Shown: positions 41,346 to 49,268 of the stretch, piece after piece
Layout: every line of letters starts with the position of its first letter
How positions within the stretch are numbered: the stretch's first letter is position 1
DNA from: Bacteroidaceae bacterium
GTDB taxonomy: Bacteria > Bacteroidota > Bacteroidia > Bacteroidales > Bacteroidaceae
Reading direction: 5' to 3'
Length of the DNA: 64,000 bases
Assembly: GCA_902362595.1 (NCBI GenBank)
Contig: CABIXF010000005.1
Location: 74,847 to 138,846, forward strand
Position numbers and translations under genes: made by a program
Notes under the pieces: generated by a model
Databases searched by the model: none
Seen by the model: the letters and a program-made list of their open reading frames with translations, nothing else
What the model was told of the DNA's origin: nothing

Positions 41346-41734
41346 AAGCAATATCAATCAAACAGCCGTGGGCGAGCCTTATCGCTCACGGTATCAAAGA
41401 CATTGAGAACCGTACTTGGAAGTGCCCTCAGAAGTACATCGGTCAAAGGGTGCTGATACATGCAAGTCTCAACGATGGCTTTGGGCGCATACTGAATGAA
41501 CAGCAGATATTTAAACTTTATATTCAAAAGTTTGGATTAGACTGCAACAAGCTACCTCACGGTGCTATCATCGGCAGCGTGGTTATATCCGATTGCGTAC
41601 AGGACCATCCGTCCGTCTGGGCGGAGAAAGGTTGCTATAACTGGGTGCTGAAGGATGCTGTCTTATTCGATAAACCTATTGAAGGGGTGAAAGGAAAATT
41701 GGGATTTTGGAATTATAATTTGGAGGAAAAATGA
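41342..41734 (+). CDS. ASCH-domain protein
   Basis: 130 residues with ASCH hallmarks: SIKQPWASLIAHGIKDIENR, WKCPQKYIGQRVLIHAS and GAIIGSVVISDC. ASCH is a PUA-related RNA-binding or RNA/nucleoside amidohydrolase fold; in phages it may bind or modify RNA or nucleosides. Coupled to its neighbours through ATGA overlaps on both sides. Confidence 0.85.
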   Translation: MKAISIKQPWASLIAHGIKDIENRTWKCPQKYIGQRVLIHASLNDGFGRILNEQQIFKLYIQKFGLDCNKLPHGAIIGSVVISDCVQDHPSVWAEKGCYNWVLKDAVLFDKPIEGVKGKLGFWNYNLEEK

Positions 41735-42183
41735 GCTTACTTATAAAAGAAACACAGTTACAAAGAATAATCAGAAAGACCGGGCGTAATCCGGTCCAGT
41801 GCAAATGCAGTCTGTGCAAACAGCAGTGTCATACACCATGTCTTGGCACCCCACAGGATATATTGAAGATTATCGAGGCTGGATATAAAGACAGACTTGC
41901 TGCAACTGAATGGTATGCAGGTATGATTATGGGTGTCATTGATATTCCGGTACCGATGATACAGGCAAAGCAAGAAGGAGACTGGTGTACGTTTTTCAAA
42001 GACGGTTTGTGTGAATTGCATGATTCAGGATTGAAGCCGACCGAAGGAAAGTTGTCTCACCATAGTATCCGAATTGATAATTTCAAGCCCAGCAAAAGCA
42101 TCTCTTGGAATGTTGCTAAGGAATGGCTGAATGAGGAAAATGATGAGTATATCCTTAAAATCTGTCAGGCATTCAATGAATGA
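41731..42183 (+). CDS. Cys-rich YkgJ-like metal-binding protein
   Basis: 150 residues. Cysteines occur as CKCSLCKQQC then HTPCLG, and later DWCTFFKDGLCELHD, the pattern of YkgJ-like zinc or iron-sulfur proteins. ATGA overlap with the ASCH gene. No enzymatic motif; role unknown. Confidence 0.65.
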   Translation: MSLLIKETQLQRIIRKTGRNPVQCKCSLCKQQCHTPCLGTPQDILKIIEAGYKDRLAATEWYAGMIMGVIDIPVPMIQAKQEGDWCTFFKDGLCELHDSGLKPTEGKLSHHSIRIDNFKPSKSISWNVAKEWLNEENDEYILKICQAFNE

Positions 42184-42215
42184 ATTTGAATTATTAACCT
42201 GTAAAAATTGAATTT

Positions 42216-42584
42216 ATGAAAGCAAAGAAAAAACATGTTTTGGGCCTTCTCATCAAGTTGTGTGAGTTGGTTATTGTCACGATTGTATTGTCATCATTGA
42301 TAATTCTGGGAGGTTTTGATGTACCCTCTGATTGGGTGTATCTAGCGTCTGCAGCAGTTTCATTTCTCATTCTATATATGTTCTACTGGGAGCGTGGAAC
42401 ATATTATTTTGTCTCATTCGTCGCTGGTGGAGTTCCAGGAAGGGTGTTCCTGAAGTTTGACGAGCGTGTATCTCTTGATGTGATTGAGAATACCATATCC
42501 GGCCTGTATTCCGGTGAACGGGTACTTGTTACCGGATACAAGACAGTAAGCAGATATGAGTATGAACTTAATATCAAGTCCTGA
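42216..42584 (+). CDS. Membrane protein with two helices and a small C-terminal domain
   Basis: 122 residues. Hydrophobic helices at about 9-32 (LGLLIKLCELVIVTIVLSSL) and 41-60, then a soluble part (VFLKFDERVSLDVIENTISG and GERVLVTGYKTVSRYEYEL). Overlaps the next small gene by 1 bp. Unknown function. Confidence 0.65.
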   Translation: MKAKKKHVLGLLIKLCELVIVTIVLSSLIILGGFDVPSDWVYLASAAVSFLILYMFYWERGTYYFVSFVAGGVPGRVFLKFDERVSLDVIENTISGLYSGERVLVTGYKTVSRYEYELNIKS

Positions 42585-42745
42585 TGGAACATTATCAGTC
42601 CAAAGGAGTAATATTGATGATTGTGGCTGTCCTGTTCTTCTATTCCATCGGGAATGTTGAGCAGGATACAGCACTTCTGATAATAATAGTGATGTTACTT
42701 GGTAACATACTGAATGTTTTATGTAAAATTCTAAACAAACTGTGA
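42584..42745 (+). CDS. Small hydrophobic protein (53 aa)
   Basis: MEHYQSKGVILMIVAVLFFY then a second hydrophobic stretch; two membrane helices. Start overlaps the previous stop (TGATG) and its stop overlaps the epimerase ATG. Probably a real small membrane protein of the same operon. Confidence 0.55.
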   Translation: MEHYQSKGVILMIVAVLFFYSIGNVEQDTALLIIIVMLLGNILNVLCKILNKL

Positions 42746-43518
42746 TGATGAAAATTGTCGTAACCGGCAGTGAAGGCTTTATAGGAAAAGCCCTCTGCAA
42801 GAGTCTGAGAAATCGTGGTGTTGAAGTGGTCGGAATTGACCGTGTGTGTGGAACTGAAGCTGCCGGCGTTCCGTGCCTTCTGGCCGGAGGTGGAATCGAT
42901 GCCGTAATACATCTTGCCGCACAGACCAGTGTTTTCAATGCGGATCATGAAAGAATACTTCGTGACAACATTGATTCATTCGTAGCGATAGCTGACGGAT
43001 GTAACCGGTTCGGGGTGAAACTGGTGTATGCCAGCTCTTCCACGGCAAATCCATGCAACACGACAAGTATGTACGGTGTCAGCAAGCACTTTGACGAAGT
43101 GTATGCTTCATTATATTGCAAGAAAGCTACAGGTGTTCGCCTTCATAACGTGTACGGACCTGACCAGCGGAAAGGAACTCTTCTCTATGTTCTGATGAAT
43201 CAAGAAAAGGTCAGCCTGTATAATGGAGGAATGAACACCAGGTGCTTCACTTACATAGATGATGTAGTTGAAGGATTGATATATGCGATAGGCTCGGACA
43301 AGAAGCTGGTCAACATTGTCAATCCGGAATCATGTACCATACTTCAATTTGCGGAAGAGGTGAGGAAATACAATGGAGTTGATATTCAGTGCGTTCCCGA
43401 AAAGAGAGAATTCGACAATCCTGAACAATCTGTCGATGAAGGTATTTTTTCAGTACCTTTGGGTTACACCTCAGTCAGTAAAGGGATAGCAAAGGTTTTT
43501 GGCTGTGAGGAAAGGTAG
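42745..43518 (+). CDS. NAD-dependent sugar epimerase/dehydratase (extended SDR)
   Basis: 257 residues. Rossmann motif VTGSEGFIGKALCKSL (GxxGxxG), LAAQTSV, Ser in VYASSSTAN and the catalytic YGVSK. The sequence resembles UDP-glucose 4-epimerase/dehydratase but is about 60 residues shorter than usual. A sugar-nucleotide enzyme in a phage may alter surface polysaccharide or supply a sugar for the phage glycosyltransferase at 35820; both are inference. Start chosen at ATG 42745, overlapping the previous stop. Confidence 0.85.
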   Translation: MMKIVVTGSEGFIGKALCKSLRNRGVEVVGIDRVCGTEAAGVPCLLAGGGIDAVIHLAAQTSVFNADHERILRDNIDSFVAIADGCNRFGVKLVYASSSTANPCNTTSMYGVSKHFDEVYASLYCKKATGVRLHNVYGPDQRKGTLLYVLMNQEKVSLYNGGMNTRCFTYIDDVVEGLIYAIGSDKKLVNIVNPESCTILQFAEEVRKYNGVDIQCVPEKREFDNPEQSVDEGIFSVPLGYTSVSKGIAKVFGCEER

Positions 43519-43729
43519 AAAGATAAGGATTGATGACTGGGACAAACCCGCCCGCGGCTGGAGGAAATACGAAAGGTTCTGCAACATGCAGCCTAAAGTA
43601 AGAATCCACCGCAAGGGCGGGTTTTATTACATATCCCTTTTTCAAGAACAAAGGATGGAATTCCATTGGATGAAATCAAGAATTCGGGTGAGTGTGCAGA
43701 AGTCATTTCGGAAGCCGCTACGGAACTGA
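43505..43729 (+). CDS. Possible small basic protein between epimerase and PRTase
   Basis: A frame rich in Arg/Lys/Trp (RKIRIDDWDKPARGWRKYER; KVRIHRKGGFYYISLFQEQR) with only GTG or TTG starts. It overlaps both neighbours but covers a 147-bp stretch that would otherwise be empty in a compact operon. Support is weak: the second half competes with the PRTase frame. Confidence 0.4.
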   Translation: MRKGRKIRIDDWDKPARGWRKYERFCNMQPKVRIHRKGGFYYISLFQEQRMEFHWMKSRIRVSVQKSFRKPLRN

Positions 43730-44049
43730 TACTTTCATTGATACGGCCGGACGATGAATGGTGCATAATTACCACACCGAAGCGCAGGCACATCACAGAG
43801 TACCATTTCGCCACTGACATTTGCCAAAAAATTGCCCAGGGGGTGAAAATAAAATTCTATGAATCTGCAATGCAGTGCCTCAACAGGACACGTATCAATC
43901 CTGAGTTTTATCTTCTCCGGCCAATTAAGGAACAGAGAGTAATACTCTTTGATGACATCTGCACGACAGGAAGTACATTAACAGCAGCCTACGATTTGCT
44001 GAAAGACCGGAAACAGGTAATCTGCATCGTCGGCATTAATAACCATTAG
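43666..44049 (+). CDS. Phosphoribosyltransferase (ComF-like)
   Basis: 127 residues from a TTG start (LDEIKNSGECAEVI); the frame stays open upstream to 43597 without an ATG, so the true N terminus may be longer. The PRPP-binding loop VILFDDICTTGSTL is clear near residues 93-106, preceded by CLNRTRINPE as in ComF-type proteins. It could salvage or modify a base, or take part in DNA modification. It is 3 bp upstream of the small terminase gene. Confidence 0.75.
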   Translation: MDEIKNSGECAEVISEAATELILSLIRPDDEWCIITTPKRRHITEYHFATDICQKIAQGVKIKFYESAMQCLNRTRINPEFYLLRPIKEQRVILFDDICTTGSTLTAAYDLLKDRKQVICIVGINNH

Positions 44050-44052
44050 CCT

Positions 44053-44583
44053 ATGAACAACAGGAAATTGACCGAAAAACAGGAAAAGTTTTGCAATTAT
44101 TACCTTGATTGTGAAGGTAATGCAAGTGAGGCATACAGAATGGCCTATGACGCATCAAAGATGCAGCCTGAAACCATTTGGAGTAATGCAAGCAGGATGC
44201 TAGCAAATAACAAGGTTGCAGCAAGGATAGACGAATTGAGGTCTCAACGTGCTAAGGAAGCGAAAGTTAGCCGTGAAAAGGTGGAAAAAGTCCTCATGGA
44301 TATTGTCATGATGGACCCGAGCGATTTGTATATTGTAGACCCGGTTACAGGAAAGCTAAAGTTGAAATCTCCCAGACAAATGCCGAAGCGTGTGAGAAAT
44401 GCCATGAAGAAGATAAGCAATGACAAGGGTAATGTAAGCTATGAGTTCAACGGTAAGGTGGAAGCGGCGAAGCTTCTGGCCAGCATGAACGGATGGAACG
44501 CGCCACAACAGATTTCCATCGGAGGTAATCAAGGTGGAAATATCAATGAAATTCGCATAGGTTTCGATAAAGAAGAAGAGTAA
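44053..44583 (+). CDS. Terminase small subunit
   Basis: 176 residues with the N-terminal helix-turn-helix of phage small terminases (LTEKQEKFCNYYLDCEGNAS then EAYRMAYDAS), the RIDELRSQRA helix, and a C-terminal region beginning near MNGWNAPQQ. It recognises phage DNA for packaging. Followed by an 85-bp AT-rich gap containing two copies of AAAAATAGAAT before the large subunit. Confidence 0.88.
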   Translation: MNNRKLTEKQEKFCNYYLDCEGNASEAYRMAYDASKMQPETIWSNASRMLANNKVAARIDELRSQRAKEAKVSREKVEKVLMDIVMMDPSDLYIVDPVTGKLKLKSPRQMPKRVRNAMKKISNDKGNVSYEFNGKVEAAKLLASMNGWNAPQQISIGGNQGGNINEIRIGFDKEEE

Positions 44584-44668
44584 AATCTGAAAAATAGAAT
44601 AATTGTATTAGAAAAAATACGGGGGTTATACAAAAAATACTCTCAAAATTCTAAAAAATAGAATATTT

Positions 44669-46669
44669 ATGCTCATAAATCACAAGAAACTCAATCCGAA
44701 TGCATTTTACCTGCTGAAATATCTGAATGATGCCACACTTCGATTCATCATCTTGTATGGTGGTTCATCATCGAGCAAGTCTTTCAGCGTAGCACAGTGC
44801 GTGCTGATACAGACATTGCAGGACGGTGAGAATACGCTTGTGATGAGAAAGGTCGGAGCATCCATCAGCAAAACCATATATGAGGATTATAAGGTAGCTG
44901 CATCATTGTTAGGAATCACACAATACTTCAAGTTCAACCAGAATGTAATCCGTTGCCTGTATAACGGAGCAAAGATAGATTTCTCCGGTTTGGATGATCC
45001 GGAAAAGATTAAGGGTATCAGTAACTATAAGAGGGTTCAGCTTGAAGAGTTGTCAGAGTTTGAGTATGCCGACCTGAAGCAGATACGTAAGCGTCTGCGT
45101 GGTAAGAAGGGGCAGCAGATTATTGCCGACTTCAACCCTATCAGTGAAACACACTGGATAAAGAAGGACTGGCTTGACAACGAGAAACTGCATGATGTTC
45201 CTATGGTTGTAGAAATTGGCGGCCGGATAATACCGGCAGAGCTGACAAAGGTGAAGTCTTTAAAGATGAACGAGGGGCGCTCAATAGTGAATCCTGTAAC
45301 TAAGGAAATTGAGGAGTATCCTCCAAATATGGTAGTTATACAGACAACATACCTGAATAACTTCTGGGTTGTCGGTTCACCGGATGGAACGTATGGATAC
45401 TACGATGAGCAGTGTGTGATGGACTTCGAGCATGACCGTATTCATGACCCGGACTACTACAACGTGTATGCGTTGGGAGAGTGGGGTGTAATTAAGACCG
45501 GAAACGAGTTCCTCGGTTCGTTCAATGTAGGAAAGAACAGCGGTGAATACAGTTACATACCTGGATTGCCGATTCATCTTTCTGTCGATAGTAACGTATT
45601 ACCGTACATATCTGTCGGCTACTGGCAGGCAGACTTGAGCAAAGGTAAGGATATGTACCAGATTGCCGAGACCACGGCTGAAAGCCCGAACAACAGCGCA
45701 AGAAGAGCCGCGAAACTGGTATCCAAGCGACTGCAGGAGTTAGGATATGACGGTAAAATCTACCTTCATGGTGATGCATCAGCCAAATCCGCCAACACTA
45801 TCGACGATGAGAAGCGTTCATTCATGGACCTGTTTATTGACACGTTGAAGAAAGACAACTGGATTGTTGAGGATAAGGTGGGTAACAGGAACCCGTCCGT
45901 ATCCATGACCGGTGAGTTTGTCAATGCTGTTTTTGAGAAATCATTGCCCGGCCTCAGCATAAGCATAGACGATAGTTGCAGGGTATCAATCGAGGACTAC
46001 CAGAGCGTACAGAAGGATGCTAATGGTGCAATCCTCAAGACAAAGATAAAGGACAGCGTAACGAAACAGTCCTATGAGGAACACGGGCACCTTACCGATA
46101 CTTTGAGATATGTTGTACATGACATCATGTACGAGGAGTATTCCCAGTTCTCGAGCCGTCGTAAACGCAACATGTATTCTGACAGAAGCGTGTTCGGATT
46201 CTTCAATCCTTCAGTCGAGTATCAGTATTCACAGAAGATAGTGTACATCATGCCGAATGTTGGAGGAAAGTTCTATATGTGTCAGGTTGCAAGGTGTGGA
46301 GAAAAATGGCATGTTCTTGACCTCGTAATGCGTGAAACTGTATCACTCGAAGAGATGAAGTCTGTTATATGTTCACATGATGCAGGAACGTACATCGTGG
46401 AATCGTCACCTGCATATTACCAAATGGCAAGGGAACTGAGAAATACGCTTTCGGAAGTAAGGATTAAGAAGGAATATCAGGATATGGATAAGAGAATAGC
46501 TGCTACATCCGATTTCATTAAGTCATACTTCCTGCTTTCTGAGACCGGTATGGAAAATGATGAGTATATGGCATTCATAACTGAGGTTCTTGACTACAAT
46601 GAGGAAAATGTAAGTGGAGCCAGTGCACTTTTGAGCGGTATTGCATACACTTGCATAAAATTAGGGTAA
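44669..46669 (+). CDS. Terminase large subunit (PBSX-type)
   Basis: 666 residues. ATPase half: Walker A variant YGGSSSSKSFS (about 30-40), VMRKVGASI, VQLEELSEFEYADLKQIRKR (Walker B Glu) and IADFNPISETHWIKKDW. Nuclease half: the Asp-rich HLSVDSNV and YLHGDASAK plus LTDTLRYVVHDI. It cuts concatemeric DNA and powers packaging into the prohead. Somewhat longer than usual owing to a ~150-residue C-terminal extension after the nuclease core. Confidence 0.93.
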   Translation: MLINHKKLNPNAFYLLKYLNDATLRFIILYGGSSSSKSFSVAQCVLIQTLQDGENTLVMRKVGASISKTIYEDYKVAASLLGITQYFKFNQNVIRCLYNGAKIDFSGLDDPEKIKGISNYKRVQLEELSEFEYADLKQIRKRLRGKKGQQIIADFNPISETHWIKKDWLDNEKLHDVPMVVEIGGRIIPAELTKVKSLKMNEGRSIVNPVTKEIEEYPPNMVVIQTTYLNNFWVVGSPDGTYGYYDEQCVMDFEHDRIHDPDYYNVYALGEWGVIKTGNEFLGSFNVGKNSGEYSYIPGLPIHLSVDSNVLPYISVGYWQADLSKGKDMYQIAETTAESPNNSARRAAKLVSKRLQELGYDGKIYLHGDASAKSANTIDDEKRSFMDLFIDTLKKDNWIVEDKVGNRNPSVSMTGEFVNAVFEKSLPGLSISIDDSCRVSIEDYQSVQKDANGAILKTKIKDSVTKQSYEEHGHLTDTLRYVVHDIMYEEYSQFSSRRKRNMYSDRSVFGFFNPSVEYQYSQKIVYIMPNVGGKFYMCQVARCGEKWHVLDLVMRETVSLEEMKSVICSHDAGTYIVESSPAYYQMARELRNTLSEVRIKKEYQDMDKRIAATSDFIKSYFLLSETGMENDEYMAFITEVLDYNEENVSGASALLSGIAYTCIKLG

Positions 46670-46777
46670 ACTTGTTGCTCTGTGCAATATGCTGATATAT
46701 AGTGTCTTATTTGTGCTTTTTGTATTAGGATAAATTGCAAGATTTTTGTAAAATCAATATCGTATATACCCATAATT

Positions 46778-46785
46778 TATCTTTG
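46778..46785 (+). promoter_or_regulatory. Candidate late promoter (-7 box only)
   Basis: Perfect TATCTTTG 17 nt before the portal ATG in a 133-bp noncoding gap. No TTTG at -33 (nearest is 29 nt upstream). It could need an activator or an alternative sigma factor. Confidence 0.45.
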
Positions 46786-46802
46786 TCATATAAGTATAAA
46801 CT

Positions 46803-48239
46803 ATGGGATATACAATTTTAAAACAGGATGCTATTCCGGCATGTGCTGGGCTGAAAATGGCCAGTGAGCCACAGACGGTTTCAACGCCAAATGGTGGTAA
46901 TATTGACCGATGTGATGTGCATGAGTTATTCGTATCCCCACTGGTTTGCGGCCATAATTACATGGAACTGTTCCGTTCTGTTCCAGAAGTATTCTTTCCG
47001 ATTGATTACATTGCTTCACGTATATCAGGTTCCGGATTTCAATTGAAGAAGGTAAAGGATGACAGCGTGGTCTGGGAGAACAAGAGAATGAACCAGATTC
47101 TCACAAAGCCAAATTGTCTTATGTCCTGGAACGAGATGATATATTCGCACTTCGTATATAAGCTGTGCACTGGCAATGCTTTCTTTCGTGCTGCTATGGG
47201 AGAAACATTCAAGGACCAGCCAAAGTGGAAATGGTGTGATAACTTTTGGGAACTTCCTGCTGATTTTGTTAATGTAGAGCCTAACAGAAGTGTCAATAGT
47301 CCAATCTTTGGAATAGCATCTGAAGATGATATTATCCGTTGTTACCGTCTGAATTACGGATATGTGAGTACGATGGAAATCCCTTCATATCAGATATGGC
47401 ATGACCGTGACGGCTCACCTGAATATATGTCAATAAACGGGTTCTTGAAATCACAGAGCAGGTTGGCTGCGCATCTGAAACCTATTTCCAACCTTCTAGC
47501 CGTATATGAAGCGAGAAACGTGATTTACGTTAAACGTGGTGGTTTGGGTTTCCTGGTATCAAACAAGAAGGATGAAGCCGGTACTGCAGCAATGACAGAA
47601 GATGAAAAGAAGGAAATACTTGACAGTCATTTTGGAAAATTCGGGCTGGACCAACGTAGGCTTCCGTATGGATTAAGTGACGTTCCCTTGTCATTCGTAA
47701 GAACAAACCTTACCATCAGTGAGTTGCAGCCATTTGAGGAAACTCTTACTGATGCTATTCAGATAGCCGGAGCATACGGTATCCCCTCAGTTCTGGTACC
47801 GCGTAAGGACCAGTCAACATTCAGCAATCAAGCAACCGCGGAAAAGGCTGTATATACATCTACCATCATACCGATGGCCAAGAAATTCTGCAAGCAGCTG
47901 ACTGCATTTCTTGGACTTGAAGAAGGTGGTTATTATTTGGACTGTGATTTCTCTGATGTGGATTGTCTGCAGCAGGGGTTGAAAGAGGCAGAGGAAGTGA
48001 AAACACTTATAAATACCAGATGTAAGGAACAGTTCCTGAGCGGACTCATCAGTATCAATGACTGGCGAGCGCAAATCAAGGAAAGCAGATTCGAAGAACC
48101 TATGTTTGACAAGACTTTGTTCGAGATGTCAGACGAGGAGAGAGAGATAGTAAAGAATGTAATTAGTCTTAACACAAAAAGTGAAGTTGAGAATGGAAGA
48201 GAAAACCAAGAGCCTACAGTACAGAACGAAGGCGAATGA
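46803..48239 (+). CDS. Phage portal protein
   Basis: 478 residues of the HK97-type portal family: PIDYIASRISGSGFQLKKVK near the N terminus, MSWNEMIYSHFVYKLCTGNA, QIWHDRDGSPEYMSINGFLK, and the crown/stem region AGAYGIPSVLVPRKDQSTFS. Forms the dodecameric ring through which DNA passes. It follows the terminase and precedes the protease, the standard head-gene order. Its end overlaps the protease start by 47 bp. Confidence 0.93.
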   Translation: MGYTILKQDAIPACAGLKMASEPQTVSTPNGGNIDRCDVHELFVSPLVCGHNYMELFRSVPEVFFPIDYIASRISGSGFQLKKVKDDSVVWENKRMNQILTKPNCLMSWNEMIYSHFVYKLCTGNAFFRAAMGETFKDQPKWKWCDNFWELPADFVNVEPNRSVNSPIFGIASEDDIIRCYRLNYGYVSTMEIPSYQIWHDRDGSPEYMSINGFLKSQSRLAAHLKPISNLLAVYEARNVIYVKRGGLGFLVSNKKDEAGTAAMTEDEKKEILDSHFGKFGLDQRRLPYGLSDVPLSFVRTNLTISELQPFEETLTDAIQIAGAYGIPSVLVPRKDQSTFSNQATAEKAVYTSTIIPMAKKFCKQLTAFLGLEEGGYYLDCDFSDVDCLQQGLKEAEEVKTLINTRCKEQFLSGLISINDWRAQIKESRFEEPMFDKTLFEMSDEEREIVKNVISLNTKSEVENGRENQEPTVQNEGE

Positions 48240-49254
48240 TGTGGATGAAAAGGGTATCGTAACGGTAGCAGTCAACGGTATCGGTGTGAAAGACTCACAG
48301 AACGACATTTCCATGCCCGGTTCCTTTAACAAGACGTTGAAGGAAAATATCGGCAGGATGAGATGGTTTCTGAATCACCGTACAGACCAGTTGCTTGGCG
48401 TTCCACTCAGTGGAGAAGAAAAAGAAGGAAACCTGATCATGGTTGGCCAGCTTAATCTTGAGAAGCAGATTGGACGTGATACATTGGCGGATTACAAGCT
48501 GTATGCTGAGAATGGAAGAACGCTGGAACACTCTATCGGGGTGAAAGCAATCAAGCGTGACGAGACTGACCCGTGCAAGGTACTTGAATGGAAAATGTTC
48601 GAGTATTCTACTCTTACAAGTTGGGGGAGCAATCCTCAGACATTCCTTGTAAACCTCAAATCGGGTACACAGGAGCAGGTGAAAGATGCCATTGAATTTG
48701 TCCGGAAAGCGTTCAGGAATACCGATTATTCGGAAGAACGATTAAAACAATATGATATGGAACTGAATCTACTTCTTAAAGCAATTAATGGAGGTAACGT
48801 GGTTACTTGTCCTCATTGCGGACATCAGTTTGATTACGATGAACAACATGAGCATACATTTACTCAGCAGGTGCTTGACAATGCTGCCATGTATTCAAGC
48901 TGGTTGACTGACCGTATCGTAAGCCAGGAGATAGACAAGCTGGAACCGGAAGTGCGTGCTGATGTCATTGCACTTATTGATTCCGTGAAGTCTGAAGGAC
49001 AGGAACTGACAGAAAAATCAGTACAGAATTTCATGGCATACGTCCGTTGTCCGGCATGTTATGGGAGAGTATATAGAAGTAACGCCTTGTTGCAGGATAA
49101 TAGCACAAACATCTTCTCCGGAAAGTCTGAGCCGTCCAATGACACTCAGGATAAAACTGACGGTAAGCAAGAAGATGATGATGTTAAGAAAAAAGCCGCT
49201 GATAGCACTTCTTTCTTTGGTAAACTGAATGAGGTATTTAGTAATAATTATTAA
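48193..49254 (+). CDS. HK97-family prohead protease with C-terminal zinc ribbon
   Basis: 353 residues from MEEKTKSLQYRTKANDVDEK (ATG 48193). The protease domain (1-155) has the catalytic His in FLNHRTDQ (about 62) and Ser in RTLEHSIG (about 114). It processes capsid precursor. Unusually, after a linker there are two Cys pairs, CPHCGHQF (206-209) and CPACYGRV (286-289), about 75 residues apart, forming a likely zinc-binding domain with helices between. Acidic scaffold-like tail follows. Overlaps the portal gene. Confidence 0.88.
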   Translation: MEEKTKSLQYRTKANDVDEKGIVTVAVNGIGVKDSQNDISMPGSFNKTLKENIGRMRWFLNHRTDQLLGVPLSGEEKEGNLIMVGQLNLEKQIGRDTLADYKLYAENGRTLEHSIGVKAIKRDETDPCKVLEWKMFEYSTLTSWGSNPQTFLVNLKSGTQEQVKDAIEFVRKAFRNTDYSEERLKQYDMELNLLLKAINGGNVVTCPHCGHQFDYDEQHEHTFTQQVLDNAAMYSSWLTDRIVSQEIDKLEPEVRADVIALIDSVKSEGQELTEKSVQNFMAYVRCPACYGRVYRSNALLQDNSTNIFSGKSEPSNDTQDKTDGKQEDDDVKKKAADSTSFFGKLNEVFSNNY

Positions 49255-49268
49255 AATTTTGATTGAAA

